From positions 434,001-498,000 of the forward strand of contig NZ_PTQY01000002.1 in assembly GCF_002943465.1 (NCBI RefSeq): DNA of 64,000 nt, read 5' to 3'. The notes beneath the pieces were generated by a model that made no database searches, was not told the origin of the DNA, and saw only the letters and a program-made list of their open reading frames with translations. Both the position numbers and the translations under genes were made by a program. The DNA comes from Rhodoferax sp. TS-BS-61-7 (GTDB taxonomy: Bacteria > Pseudomonadota > Gammaproteobacteria > Burkholderiales > Burkholderiaceae_C). This document shows positions 8,621 to 17,827 of the stretch, one piece after another; position 1 is the first letter of the stretch; each line of letters opens with the position of its first letter.

Positions 8621-8681
8621 TGCTATTATTTTAGGAGCTGCTTGCGCAATATCTACGGGAGCTAGAGGCCGATTTTATGCC
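8621..8681 (+). repeat. 61-bp dispersed repeat, copy A (mfd-serB junction)
   Basis: The element begins TGCTATTATTTTAGG, carries the core AGCTGCTTGCGCA 15 bases in, then ACGGGAGCTAGAGGCC and ATTTTATGCC. It fills the gap between the mfd stop codon (8681-8683) and the serB start (8612). It aligns without gaps to six other copies in this window, all in the plus orientation. Translated in the plus phase it reads AACAISTGARG. I see no hairpin that would make it a terminator. Confidence 0.85.
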
Positions 8682-11600
8682 TAACTCGGCTGTGGGCTGG
8701 CCGCCAGCGGCTGGCCCAAGTTCTTCAGAATGTCACGCACCATCTGGGCCCGGTCCTTCACCTCCAGCAGCTCGCGCTCAATGCGCAGCTTCTCGTTGCC
8801 GGCCAGCTTGATGTGCTTGTTCTTCTGGATCAGGCCAATGATCTTCATCGGGTCAATCGGTGGGTCTTTCTTGAAGGTGATGGTGATCACGCCGGGCGCT
8901 GCGTCCACCTTCACCACGCCATAAGGCTTGGCAATCACGCGCAGGCGGTGCACGTCGATCAGCGTTTGCGCCTGGGCCGGCAGCTTGCCGAAGCGGTCCA
9001 CGATTTCTTCGAGCAGTGCGTCCACCTGGTCCGTATTTTTGGCCGTAGCCAGCTTTTTGTAGAACGAGAGGCGCAGGTGCACATCGCCACAGTAGTCATC
9101 GGGCAAGAGCGCCGGCGCATGCAGGTTGATCTCGGTGGTGACGTTGAGCGGGCTCAGCAGGTCGGGCTCAATACCGGCCTTCAGGCAGCGCACCGCCTCG
9201 CTCAGCATCTCGTTGTAAAGCTGGAAGCCCACTTCGAGCATATTGCCGCTCTGGTTTTCGCCCAGCACCTCGCCGGCCCCGCGAATCTCCAGGTCGTGCA
9301 TAGCTAGGTAAAAGCCTGAACCCAGTTCTTCCATTTGCTGGATCGCATCCAACCGTTGCTGGGCCTGCTTGGTCAGACCCTCGATGTCCGGCACCATGAG
9401 GTAGGCATAGGCCTGATGGTGGCTGCGGCCGACACGGCCGCGCAGCTGGTGCAACTGGGCCAGGCCGAACTTGTCGGCGCGGCTCATCACGATGGTGTTG
9501 GCCGTGGGCACGTCAATGCCGGTCTCGATGATGGTGGAGCACAGCAGCAGGTTGTAACGCTGGGCGATGAAGTCGCGCATCACCGCTTCCAGCTGGCGCT
9601 CGGGCATTTGGCCGTGGGCTACGGCAATGCGGGCTTCGGGCAGCAACTCTTCGAGCTTCTGGCGGCGGTTCTCGATGGTTTCTACCTCGTTGTGCAGAAA
9701 GTAGACCTGGCCGCCGCGCTTCAATTCGCGCAGCACGGCCTCGCGGATTACACCGTTGCCCTCGGACCGCACAAAGGTCTTGATGGCCAGACGGCGCTGG
9801 GGGGCGGTGGCAATCACACTCAGGTCGCGCAGCCCTTCCAGCGCCATGCCCAGCGTGCGCGGGATGGGGGTGGCGGTCAGTGTGAGCACATCTACCTCTG
9901 CGCGCAGCGCCTTCATCTGCTCCTTGTGGCGCACGCCAAAGCGGTGTTCCTCGTCGATGATGAGCAGGCCCAGGTTGGCGAACTTGGTGTCCTGGCTCAG
10001 CAGCTTGTGCGTGCCCACCACAATGTCCACCGTGCCATCGGCCACGCCCTTGAGCGCGGCGGTGATTTCCTTGCCACTGCGAAAGCGGCTCATCTCCGCA
10101 ATCTTCACGGGCCATTTGCCGAAGCGGTCCACCAGCGTCTGGTAGTGCTGCTCGGCCAACAGCGTGGTGGGGGCCAAGAAAGCCACTTGTTTGCCGCCCG
10201 TGACCGCCACAAAGGCGGCGCGCAACGCCACTTCGGTTTTGCCAAAGCCCACATCGCCGCAAACCAGGCGGTCCATGGGGCGGGGGCTGATCATGTCCTG
10301 GATCACGCAGTGGATGGCGGCCTTCTGGTCAGCGGTTTCCTCAAAGCCAAAGTCATTGGCAAAGGTTTCGTAGTCGCCCGGGCTGTAGCGGAAGGCGTGG
10401 CCTTCGCGCGCGGCGCGGCGCGCGTAGATGTTGAGTAGCTCGGCCGCGCTGTCGCGCACCTGCTCGGCCGCCTTGCGTTTGGCTTTCTCCCACTGGCCGC
10501 TGCCCAGGCGGTGCAGGGGCGCCTCGTCGGCGCTCACGCCGGTGTAGCGGCTGATGAGCTGCAGCTGGCTCACGGGCACATACAGCGTGGCCTTGTCGGC
10601 GTACTCCAGGTGCAAAAACTCTTGCAGCTCGGGTTCCCCCTGGGCATTCTTGTTGCCCATGTCCATGTTGATCAGGCCGCGGTAACGCCCAATGCCGTGT
10701 GAACTGTGCACCACCGGGTCGCCCACATTGAGCTCACTCAGGTCCTTGATCAGCGCTTCCACATCGCTGACCTGCTCCTGCTTTTTGCGGCGGCGCGTGG
10801 TGGGGCCGGCAGCAAACAGCTCGGTCTCGGTGAGCAGGTCAATGCCGAATTCGAGCCAGCTGAAGCCGACTGTCAGTCCGGCGGTGGCAATGCCAAATTT
10901 TTCGTCGCTGGCCTGGAATTCGGCCAGTGAGTCAAACGCGGGCGGCGAGATGCCGCTGGCGCGCACAAAGTCCAGCAGGCTTTCGCGCCGGCCATCGCTC
11001 TCCGCCAGCACCAGGATGCGGTGCTGCGTGTTGCGGGCATGGGTCTTCAGGCGGGAAAGCGGGTCTTCGGTGCCGCGCTCGACCGACAGCGGGGGCAGGC
11101 CCGTGAACTCGACAAACGCGTCGCCTTCACCGGGCGCGCGGATGGCCAACTGGGCGTGCGCGTTGGCACGTGCGTAGAACTGCTCGGTACCCAGAAACAA
11201 TGCCTCCGGGGGCAGGGCGGGGCGGTCTGGGTCACCCTGCACCAGGCGGTAGCGGTCCTTGGTGTCCTGCCAGAAGCGCTGGAAGGCCGGTTCCAGGTCG
11301 CCGTGCAGCACCACGGTGGCGTCTGCGCCCACGTAGTCAAACACGGTGGCGGTTTCTTCAAAAAATAAGGGCAGGTAGTACTCAATGCCGGCCGTGGCCA
11401 CGCCATTGCCAATGTCCTTGTAAATCCGGCTCTTGGTGGGGTCGCCGTCCAGCAGTTCGCGCCAGCGGCTGCGGAACTTGGCGCGTGCCTCGTCGTCCAT
11501 GGGAAATTCGCGGCCCGGCAGCAGGCGCACTTCGGGCACGGGGTAGAGGCTGCGCTGGCTGTCGGGGTCGAAGGTGCGGATGCTGTCGATTTCGTCGTCA

Positions 11601-12163
11601 AACAGGTCCACCCGATACGGCACTGCGCTGCCCATGGGGAACAGGTCAATGAGTCCGCCACGTACGGCGTATTCGCCGGGGCTTACCACCTGCGTGACAT
11701 GGCTGTAGCCGGCCAGCGTGAGCTGGGCTTTGAGGCGGGCCTCGTCCAGCTTCTGCTTGACCTTGAATTCAAAGGTGTAGCCGGCCAGAAAACTGGGAGG
11801 TGCCAGGCGGTACAGCGCGGTGGTGGCAGGCACGATGACGACGTCGGCCCCGGTTTCCTTGTCGCGCTGGCTAATACGCCACAGGGTGGCCAGGCGTTCG
11901 CTGATCAGGTCCTGGTGCGGCGAAAACGTGTCGTAGGGCAGGGTTTCCCAGTCGGGAAACAGAGCGCAACGCAACGTGGGGGCAAAAAAGGCGATTTCTT
12001 CCAGCAGGCGCTGAGCGTCACTCGCGTTGGCCGTCACCACCGTCATGGGGTGGCCAGCGGTTTTTTCACGTTCGCCCAGACGGGCCAGCAGCAGGGCATC
12101 TGCCGAACCTGCCGGGCGGGGCAGGGTGTAGCGTTTGCCGCTGGTGAGTTTAGGTAAATCCAT
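8681..12163 (-). CDS. mfd: Transcription-repair coupling factor
   Basis: This large ATP-dependent DNA translocase removes RNA polymerase stalled at lesions and recruits UvrA. The ATG at 12163 (MDLPKLTSGKRYTLPRP) gives 1160 residues, close to E. coli Mfd (1148); a further 49 in-frame codons upstream look like non-coding sequence. Domains in order are a UvrB-like N-terminal region, the RNA-polymerase interaction domain (near LNVGDPVVHSSHGIGRYRG), and superfamily 2 translocase motifs GDVGFGKTEVA (about residue 630), LIIDEEHRFGV, TATPIPRTLGMAL and QLRGRVGRS. A C-terminal TRCF domain follows. The stop codon touches repeat copy A. Confidence 0.97.
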   Translation of the reverse strand: MDLPKLTSGKRYTLPRPAGSADALLLARLGEREKTAGHPMTVVTANASDAQRLLEEIAFFAPTLRCALFPDWETLPYDTFSPHQDLISERLATLWRISQRDKETGADVVIVPATTALYRLAPPSFLAGYTFEFKVKQKLDEARLKAQLTLAGYSHVTQVVSPGEYAVRGGLIDLFPMGSAVPYRVDLFDDEIDSIRTFDPDSQRSLYPVPEVRLLPGREFPMDDEARAKFRSRWRELLDGDPTKSRIYKDIGNGVATAGIEYYLPLFFEETATVFDYVGADATVVLHGDLEPAFQRFWQDTKDRYRLVQGDPDRPALPPEALFLGTEQFYARANAHAQLAIRAPGEGDAFVEFTGLPPLSVERGTEDPLSRLKTHARNTQHRILVLAESDGRRESLLDFVRASGISPPAFDSLAEFQASDEKFGIATAGLTVGFSWLEFGIDLLTETELFAAGPTTRRRKKQEQVSDVEALIKDLSELNVGDPVVHSSHGIGRYRGLINMDMGNKNAQGEPELQEFLHLEYADKATLYVPVSQLQLISRYTGVSADEAPLHRLGSGQWEKAKRKAAEQVRDSAAELLNIYARRAAREGHAFRYSPGDYETFANDFGFEETADQKAAIHCVIQDMISPRPMDRLVCGDVGFGKTEVALRAAFVAVTGGKQVAFLAPTTLLAEQHYQTLVDRFGKWPVKIAEMSRFRSGKEITAALKGVADGTVDIVVGTHKLLSQDTKFANLGLLIIDEEHRFGVRHKEQMKALRAEVDVLTLTATPIPRTLGMALEGLRDLSVIATAPQRRLAIKTFVRSEGNGVIREAVLRELKRGGQVYFLHNEVETIENRRQKLEELLPEARIAVAHGQMPERQLEAVMRDFIAQRYNLLLCSTIIETGIDVPTANTIVMSRADKFGLAQLHQLRGRVGRSHHQAYAYLMVPDIEGLTKQAQQRLDAIQQMEELGSGFYLAMHDLEIRGAGEVLGENQSGNMLEVGFQLYNEMLSEAVRCLKAGIEPDLLSPLNVTTEINLHAPALLPDDYCGDVHLRLSFYKKLATAKNTDQVDALLEEIVDRFGKLPAQAQTLIDVHRLRVIAKPYGVVKVDAAPGVITITFKKDPPIDPMKIIGLIQKNKHIKLAGNEKLRIERELLEVKDRAQMVRDILKNLGQPLAASPQPS

Positions 12164-12190
12164 AACGGTATCGAATGCGGCAAGAAATGC

Positions 12191-12222
12191 AAAACACCCC
12201 CAAACGGTGGCGTAGGGGGTGT
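12191..12222 (-). terminator. Rho-independent terminator for the MHYT-GGDEF-EAL gene
   Basis: An 8-bp perfect stem, ACACCCCC (12194-12201) with GGGGGTGT (12215-12222), encloses a 13-base loop. Read on the minus strand it is followed by TTTT (12194-12191). It lies 45 bases downstream of the stop of the MHYT gene (12267) and upstream of mfd (12163), so it should insulate mfd from that gene. Confidence 0.7.
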
Positions 12223-12266
12223 GAAAAAGCCTGGCGGGTGCTGGCTGCAGGTATTTTAAGGGGCGT

Positions 12267-14426
12267 TCAAGGTTCCAGCACCGAGGGGGAGAAACCCGTG
12301 TGGCCTTCACCTGGGGCGCTGCGCGCCATGTCCAGCAGTGCCGCAGACGTCATGGGGCGGGCAAACAGGTAGCCCTGCATTTCGTCGCAATCCAGTGCCA
12401 GCAAAATATCACGCTGGGCTGCAGTCTCCACCCCTTCGGCCACCACACTCAGGCCCAGCGCGTGGGCGAGCTTGATGACGGCGTCCACAATGGCGCGCGC
12501 ATCCACGCTGTCTTCAATGTCCAGAATGAAGCTGCGGTCAATCTTGAGCTGTTTGGCGGGCAGCTGGCGCAGGTAGCTCAGGCTGGAGTAGCCGGTGCCG
12601 AAGTCGTCGATGGACAGCAGTACGCCCAGGCTGCTGATGGCATCGAAGGCGGTTTGTGTGGCGCGGATGTCCTCCATGGCCACCGACTCGGTGATTTCGC
12701 ACACCAGGCGCTCGGCAGGAACGTCATGCCGCTGCAGGGCGGCGGCAATGCGTTCGCCCAGGTTGTCCTGGCGCAGCTGGTAGACCGACAGGTTGATGGC
12801 CACCGAGATGTTCAGCCCTGCGGCCTGCCAGACCTGCATTTGCCGGCAGGCCTCGTTGATGACCCAGTCGCCCAATGCGTTGATCAGGCCGTAGCGCTCG
12901 GCAATCGGGATGAAGATGTGCGGCCCCACTGCGCCGCGCTGCGGATGCTGCCAGCGCAGCAGGGCTTCCACGCCGCGGATGGTGCCGCGCCGGTTTTCCA
13001 CCTTGGGCTGGTAGTGCAGGGATATTTCGCCCCGGGCCAGGGCTTGGCTCAGGTCCGCATGCAGGCTGACCTCGCCGTGGTTGCTGGCATCCATATGGGC
13101 TTCAAACAGGGCGTAGTTGCGCCCGCCCATGCGTTTGGCGGCGTACATGGCGGCATCGGCATGCACCAGCAGTTTTTCGCTCTGTGCATGGTCGGGGCAG
13201 AGCGCAATGCCGATGGACGCACCCAGGTGCATGGCGCGGTCATCGATCTCCAGCGGGGCCGCAAACTGGTTGATCACCCGCTGGGCCAGAGTCACCGCAT
13301 CGGCGGTGTTGCCCAGATCCTCCAGCAAGATCACAAACTCGTCGCCACCGAGTCGTGCCACGGTGTCGACCTCGCGTGCACATTGGCGTAGCCGCTGCGC
13401 CACGTGTTGGAGCACCTTGTCGCCAGTGGCATGTCCAAAGGTGTCGTTGATGGGTTTGAAACCGTCCAGGTCAATGAACAGCACGGCGATGCGTTTGAGG
13501 TTGCGCGATGCCGGCGACTTGTCCTGGCGCTCGAAGCGGCTGATGGCATGACGCAACCGGTCTTCCAGCAGCAGGCGGTTGGGCAGGCCCGTCAGGGCGT
13601 CGGTAAACGCATGCTGCTGCAGGACTTCGTTGGCTTTTTGTAGCTCGGCGTTGGTGGACTGCAGTTTGTTTGAGAGCCGTGACGCCTTGCTTTGCATGCG
13701 TGCATCCAAAATGGCGGTGACCATGGTCATGCTCAGGAGCATTAAGGTGCCCAGGATCACAAACACGCCCAGCTCGCGCCCCGCCAGTGCGTCCACACTG
13801 AGGCACATGGAGCCCGCAGGAAACTGGGCTGCTGCCATGCCGGTGTAGTGCATGCCAGTAATGGCCACGCCCATCACCATGGCGGCGGCGAGCTGGTAGG
13901 CCCACAGGTGTCGGCGGTTGACCTGGCGCAGCCAGAAGAAGATCAGCAATGCCACCGCCGAGGCCGTGACCGCAATCAGGGCAGATGCTGCGACCAGCCA
14001 GCCATTCCAGACGATGCCCGGCGCCATGTCCAGCGCAGCCATGCCGGTGTAGTGCATGGCACAAATCCCCGCACCCATCAACAGCGCGCTGATGACCAGC
14101 CGTGGGCGGCTGAGTTGCCCCTGGTTGGCGGCCCCCAGCGCAATCGCCGACACCACGATGGCGGCGACCCAGGACAGAAAGGTCTCCAGGCCCCGGTAGC
14201 CCAGCTCAATGGGCAAGGTAAATGCAAACATGCCCACAAAGTGCATGGACCAAATGCCCGTACCCATGGTGATGGCCCCACCAAGCCACCAGAAACGGGC
14301 CAGCGCCTGATCCGGCGAGCGCATGCGTTTGGCCAGTTCCAGCGTGACAAAAGACGCAAAACAACCGATCAGCAGCGACAAGGCGACGGTGCTGAGGTCG
14401 TACTGGGGAACGAGATAGGCTGGCAT
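12267..14426 (-). CDS. MHYT-GGDEF-EAL membrane c-di-GMP regulator
   Basis: This 719-residue protein combines a seven-helix MHYT sensor with c-di-GMP synthesis and degradation domains. The MHYT repeats are visible as MHFVG, MHYTGMAALDM and MHYTGMAAAQF, proposed in this family to bind a metal such as copper and sense a diatomic gas or redox state. A short helical linker (residues 250-270) leads to GGDEF with an intact LGGDEFVILL, then EAL with VEALLRWQHP, ITESVAME and IDDFGTGYSSLSYL. Both catalytic domains look potentially active. It is transcribed away from ispD and followed by a strong terminator. Confidence 0.93.
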   Translation of the reverse strand: MPAYLVPQYDLSTVALSLLIGCFASFVTLELAKRMRSPDQALARFWWLGGAITMGTGIWSMHFVGMFAFTLPIELGYRGLETFLSWVAAIVVSAIALGAANQGQLSRPRLVISALLMGAGICAMHYTGMAALDMAPGIVWNGWLVAASALIAVTASAVALLIFFWLRQVNRRHLWAYQLAAAMVMGVAITGMHYTGMAAAQFPAGSMCLSVDALAGRELGVFVILGTLMLLSMTMVTAILDARMQSKASRLSNKLQSTNAELQKANEVLQQHAFTDALTGLPNRLLLEDRLRHAISRFERQDKSPASRNLKRIAVLFIDLDGFKPINDTFGHATGDKVLQHVAQRLRQCAREVDTVARLGGDEFVILLEDLGNTADAVTLAQRVINQFAAPLEIDDRAMHLGASIGIALCPDHAQSEKLLVHADAAMYAAKRMGGRNYALFEAHMDASNHGEVSLHADLSQALARGEISLHYQPKVENRRGTIRGVEALLRWQHPQRGAVGPHIFIPIAERYGLINALGDWVINEACRQMQVWQAAGLNISVAINLSVYQLRQDNLGERIAAALQRHDVPAERLVCEITESVAMEDIRATQTAFDAISSLGVLLSIDDFGTGYSSLSYLRQLPAKQLKIDRSFILDIEDSVDARAIVDAVIKLAHALGLSVVAEGVETAAQRDILLALDCDEMQGYLFARPMTSAALLDMARSAPGEGHTGFSPSVLEP

Positions 14427-14614
14427 GGGCTCAGTTGATATGATGCATCGCTGTGTTGGGTTACAGCCATTTTTTCACCGATTCCGGTGGATCGTTGCCC
14501 TGCAGGTGGATGGAGAAATTCTGCCACAGCTGTTTGTTTTCTTTCTTGTTCTTTCTGCGGGTTCGCGACCTGCAGATCTCCCACTGACCACCCCGCCCTG
14601 GAACGGTATTGACC

Positions 14615-15322
14615 ATGCAGCAGACGCCAGCCTCGCGGTTTTTTGCACTCATTCCTTGTGCGGGTAACGGCAGCCGATCGGGGGCCGCAGGCCCCAAGCA
14701 GTACCAATCCATTGCCGGCCAGCCCATGGTGCTGCACACGCTGGCCGCCTTTGCTGCGGTGCCACGGCTGGGCGGCATTCTGGTGGTGGTGAGCGCTGGA
14801 GATACGTTTTTTGATGCGCCCGATCGACCGCTGAATGCTATTTTTTCGATAGCTGCTTGCGGAGGTTCCACAAGAGCTGCAAGCGTTTTGAATGGTATTT
14901 CTGCGCTGATGGCCCAGGGGGCCGTGGCGCATGACTGGGTGCTGGTGCACGACGCTGCGCGCTGCCTCGTTACGCCCGCCCAAATCAATGCCCTGATCGA
15001 CGCCTGCCAGGGCGACGCGGTAGGTGGCTTGCTGGCCCTGAAGCTGCCCGACACGCTAAAGCGGGAGCAGGGTGGCCGGGTGGCCGCCACGGTGGACCGT
15101 AGCGACAAGTGGCTGGCCCAGACACCGCAGATGTTTCGCCTGGGTGATTTGCAGACCGCTTTGCACGCGGCGGGCGAGGCCGTGACCGACGAGGCCAGCG
15201 CCATGGAGTTCATGGGGCAGGCTCCGTTGCTGGTAGAAGGCAGCGCGCAGAATTTCAAGGTCACCTACCCGCAAGACTTTGCGCTAGCCCAGGCCGTGCT
15301 CGCGGCCCGCATCCAGGAGTAA
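14615..15322 (+). CDS. ispD: 2-C-methyl-D-erythritol 4-phosphate cytidylyltransferase
   Basis: IspD transfers CMP to methylerythritol 4-phosphate in the MEP isoprenoid pathway. The 235-residue protein starts MQQTPASRFFALIPCAGNGSR (ATG 14615, preferred to the TTG two codons earlier). It has the nucleotide-binding loop CAGNGSRSGAAGPKQY, the CGGSTRAASVLNG motif (about 89-101), VHDAARCLV (about 111-119) and C-terminal KVTYPQDFALA. The segment coding NAIFSIAACGGSTRAAS matches the dispersed 61-bp repeat in the same phase as in nadD and maf. It is followed by a cyclase-like gene and then ispF. Confidence 0.95.
   Translation: MQQTPASRFFALIPCAGNGSRSGAAGPKQYQSIAGQPMVLHTLAAFAAVPRLGGILVVVSAGDTFFDAPDRPLNAIFSIAACGGSTRAASVLNGISALMAQGAVAHDWVLVHDAARCLVTPAQINALIDACQGDAVGGLLALKLPDTLKREQGGRVAATVDRSDKWLAQTPQMFRLGDLQTALHAAGEAVTDEASAMEFMGQAPLLVEGSAQNFKVTYPQDFALAQAVLAARIQE
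14836..14896 (+). repeat. 61-bp dispersed repeat, copy G (inside ispD, in frame)
   Basis: The left 26 bases (TGCTATTTTTTCGAT then AGCTGCTTGCG) match the intergenic copies closely, with the core exactly 15 bases from the left end. The right half is more diverged (TCCAC, GAGCT, TTTT and ATG retained). It is read as NAIFSIAACGGSTRAAS. The right half overlaps the conserved IspD motif CGGxTRAxSV, so only the left half is convincing as a repeat. Confidence 0.55.
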
Positions 15323-15327
15323 CCGCC

Positions 15328-15915
15328 ATGCATGCCTTTGACGCCCTGATGGACACCCTGATTGCTGCGCCGCAGGCGCGCAAGCCCGCGGTGGAACAAA
15401 TGATTCTGGACACCTTCCAGCGTCGCAAGGCGGTGCTGGCGTTGGACATGAGCGGCTTCACGCTGACGGTGCGGCGCGACGGCATTCTGGCCTACCTGTG
15501 CCAGATCCGGCGCATGCACAAAATCACCAGACCCCTGGTGCTGGCCCACCATGGCGAGGTGGTGAAGAACGAGGCGGACAACCTGCTCGCCGTGTTTGAT
15601 GATGTGGCGGATGCAGTGGCCGCGGCCCTGGCCATGGTGAATGCCGCTCAGGTAGAGGGGCATGCCCCGCTGCTGGCGTTCAGCGTGGGCATTGATGTGG
15701 GCGACATCTTGCTGCTGGAGGCGGTGGACTGCTTTGGCGATGCCGTCAACCTGGCCTACAAACTGGGCGAAGACATTGCCCGCCCGGGCGAGGTGCTGGT
15801 GACCCAACGCGTGCGCGAGCTATTGGGCGACCCTGCGGGGCTGGGTTTTCAGCCCATGCAGGTTTCCATTTCGGGTATGGAGGTCACCACCTACACGGTG
15901 ACCCCGACCCCATGA
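15328..15915 (+). CDS. Class III nucleotidyl cyclase-like domain protein
   Basis: This 195-residue protein resembles a lone class III adenylate/guanylate cyclase catalytic domain. Metal-binding Asp40 sits in ALDMSGFT, and the second metal aspartate is Asp84 in [11 protein letters not shown] (GD replaced by AD). The substrate/transition-state region [12 protein letters not shown] keeps Asn141 but has Lys145 where active enzymes usually carry Arg. Lys80 may be the purine-specificity residue. Activity is therefore uncertain; it may be a divergent cyclase or a binding-only relative. It sits 5 bases after ispD and 16 before ispF, so it is almost surely in the same operon, which is not the usual arrangement. 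Confidence 0.78.
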   Translation: MHAFDALMDTLIAAPQARKPAVEQMILDTFQRRKAVLALDMSGFTLTVRRDGILAYLCQIRRMHKITRPLVLAHHGEVVKNEADNLLAVFDDVADAVAAALAMVNAAQVEGHAPLLAFSVGIDVGDILLLEAVDCFGDAVNLAYKLGEDIARPGEVLVTQRVRELLGDPAGLGFQPMQVSISGMEVTTYTVTPTP

Positions 15916-15931
15916 CACAGGAATGCAATTC

Positions 15932-16414
15932 ATGACAATGCGGATTGGCGAGGGTTGGGATACGCACCAACTGGTGGAAGGGCGCAAACTGATGCTGGGC
16001 GGCGTGGAGGTGCCCCATAACAAGGGCTTGCTGGGGCATTCCGATGCCGATGTGCTGCTGCACGCTATCACCGATGCGCTCTTGGGCGCCGCTGCGCTGG
16101 GTGACATCGGCAAGCATTTTCCCGACACCGACGCCCAGTACAAGGGGGCCGATTCGGCACTGCTGCTGGCCAAGGTGGCGGCCGATATCCGGGCGCTGGG
16201 TTATGCCATTGGCAACGTGGACAGCACCATCATCGCCCAGGCCCCCAAGCTGGCGCCCTACATCGTGCCCATGCGCGAGCGCGTGGCGGCGGTGTTGGGG
16301 GTGGATGTGGGCCAGGTGAACGTGAAGGCCAAGACGGCTGAAAAAATGGGCCCGGTGGGTGAGGGCCGTGCCATGGAAGCACGCGCCGTCGTGCTGTTGT
16401 TCAAAGCCGCGTAG
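15932..16414 (+). CDS. ispF: 2-C-methyl-D-erythritol 2,4-cyclodiphosphate synthase
   Basis: IspF cyclises the CDP-ME 2-phosphate intermediate of the MEP pathway, releasing CMP. The ATG at 15932 lies 9 bases after AGGA (15919-15922) and gives 160 residues, the usual family length; the ATG at 15923 is too close to that site. It contains [10 protein letters not shown] with metal ligands Asp and His, the [18 protein letters not shown] motif, [13 protein letters not shown], and the C-terminal [14 protein letters not shown]. Homotrimeric family. Its end overlaps by 14 bases the end of the converging sensor kinase. Confidence 0.97.
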   Translation: MTMRIGEGWDTHQLVEGRKLMLGGVEVPHNKGLLGHSDADVLLHAITDALLGAAALGDIGKHFPDTDAQYKGADSALLLAKVAADIRALGYAIGNVDSTIIAQAPKLAPYIVPMRERVAAVLGVDVGQVNVKAKTAEKMGPVGEGRAMEARAVVLLFKAA

Positions 16415-17810
16415 CGCGTTGCAGGCGGATCTGGGCGGCCAGGCCGCCTGACGTGGAGTTGGTGAGCCGGAACATGCCACCCATGCGCTGGATGGTCTTG
16501 TCCACAATCGCCAGCCCCAGTCCGGCACCGTTAGCCGCAGTGCGTGCGGCTTCGCCGCGGTAAAACGGCTGGGTCAGTTGGTGCAGCTGCTCTTCGCCCA
16601 CGCCAATGCCGTGGTCGCGCACCTTGATCAGCACCCACTTTTCGCGCGCAATGGCGGCAATGTCGATCATGGCAACCCCGGTGTGGACCGATTTTCCGTA
16701 GCGCCTGGCGTTTTCCAGCAGGTTGGACAACACGCGCCCCAACTCCACCTCGTCGGCCAGTACCAGCAGGTCGTCCTGCATGTCGATCTTGATGCGCACA
16801 TCAGGCAGCTTTTGCAATGAATACACGCAAGCGTCCACCACGTCACCCAGCACCACCGGGGCCAGCGCCACGCGGTCGGGCCGGGCGTAGTCCAGAAACT
16901 TGTCAATGATGGCGTCGAGCTGATTGATGTCGGCCACCATATAGGCGCGGGCGCTTTCTTCGGCCACGCTCATCTCGGTCTCCAGCCGCAGGCGCGCCAA
17001 GGGCGTGCGCAGGTCGTGGGAGATGCCGGCCAGCATCACGGCCCGGTCTTGCTCCACCTTGGCCAGTTTTTGTGCCATGCGGTTGAAGCCGATATTGACC
17101 TCGCGGATCTCGCTGGTGTTGACATGTTCGTCGAGCTGGCTGGCGCTGAAGTTGCCCTCGCGCACCCGGCTCGCGGCAAACGACAGATCCTTGAGTGGCC
17201 GGTTGATCAAACCCGCAATCAGCGCCGCACCGGCCAGGGACAAGACGGCAGCCACAAATAACCAGATCATCCAGGTAGCGCCGCCAGCGATAGACACCCG
17301 GTTTTGGTCGGTCTGCAGCCAGTACTCGTCGCCGTCAATCACAAAGCTTACCCACAGTCCAGGTTGGTCGTTCACCCTGCTCGCTACGATGGTGCCTTTG
17401 CCCAGCCGCTCGCTCATATCGAGGGCCACGCGGCGGCTCAGGGCATCGTTGTCCAGCAGGGAAAACTGGTCCGTGGGCTCGCGCGGCACGATACGCAGGC
17501 CTTCCTCGTCTTTCATGGTCTTGATCAGCGAGATACGGGCAATGCCGTCGGCGTGGATCAGCGCGGCCCGGCTCAGGTTGACCTGGGAGGCGAGTTGCTG
17601 CGCCGTCTGCAGGGCACGCGGCTCGAACTCCAGCGAACGCAAGGTTTGCAGCCAAGCCAGAATGCTGCCTAGCAGCAAAAGGGCCAGCAAAAAGAAGGTT
17701 CGCCAGAACAGGCTCAGGCGCGTAAAGCGCCATCGGCCTGCAGTTATTTCGCCTTCGGCTAGCGCTGCAGGTGCACTGGCGTCAAAGTCGGCATGCTCGG
17801 TTTTGGCCAC
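16401..17810 (-). CDS. EnvZ-like sensor histidine kinase
   Basis: This 469-residue inner-membrane kinase has transmembrane helices at about 35-57 and 178-201 around a periplasmic sensor loop, HAMP at 202-254, and a HisKA dimerisation domain with phospho-acceptor His265 in [14 protein letters not shown]. The ATPase domain follows, with the N box at [10 protein letters not shown] (363-372), G1 at DHGIGVG (399-405) and G2 at GAGLGLAI (428-435). It follows the OmpR-type regulator gene by 17 bases, forming a standard two-component operon. The layout resembles EnvZ/OmpR of other betaproteobacteria; the stimulus is not evident. Confidence 0.92.
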   Translation of the reverse strand: MAKTEHADFDASAPAALAEGEITAGRWRFTRLSLFWRTFFLLALLLLGSILAWLQTLRSLEFEPRALQTAQQLASQVNLSRAALIHADGIARISLIKTMKDEEGLRIVPREPTDQFSLLDNDALSRRVALDMSERLGKGTIVASRVNDQPGLWVSFVIDGDEYWLQTDQNRVSIAGGATWMIWLFVAAVLSLAGAALIAGLINRPLKDLSFAASRVREGNFSASQLDEHVNTSEIREVNIGFNRMAQKLAKVEQDRAVMLAGISHDLRTPLARLRLETEMSVAEESARAYMVADINQLDAIIDKFLDYARPDRVALAPVVLGDVVDACVYSLQKLPDVRIKIDMQDDLLVLADEVELGRVLSNLLENARRYGKSVHTGVAMIDIAAIAREKWVLIKVRDHGIGVGEEQLHQLTQPFYRGEAARTAANGAGLGLAIVDKTIQRMGGMFRLTNSTSGGLAAQIRLQRATRL

Positions 17811-17827
17811 AGCGGCAAAGCCCGGCT

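Noticed and set aside
8621..8681. Treating the 61-bp repeat as a transcription terminator
   Set aside because: No stable stem or T-run is visible, and copies also lie inside open coding sequence.
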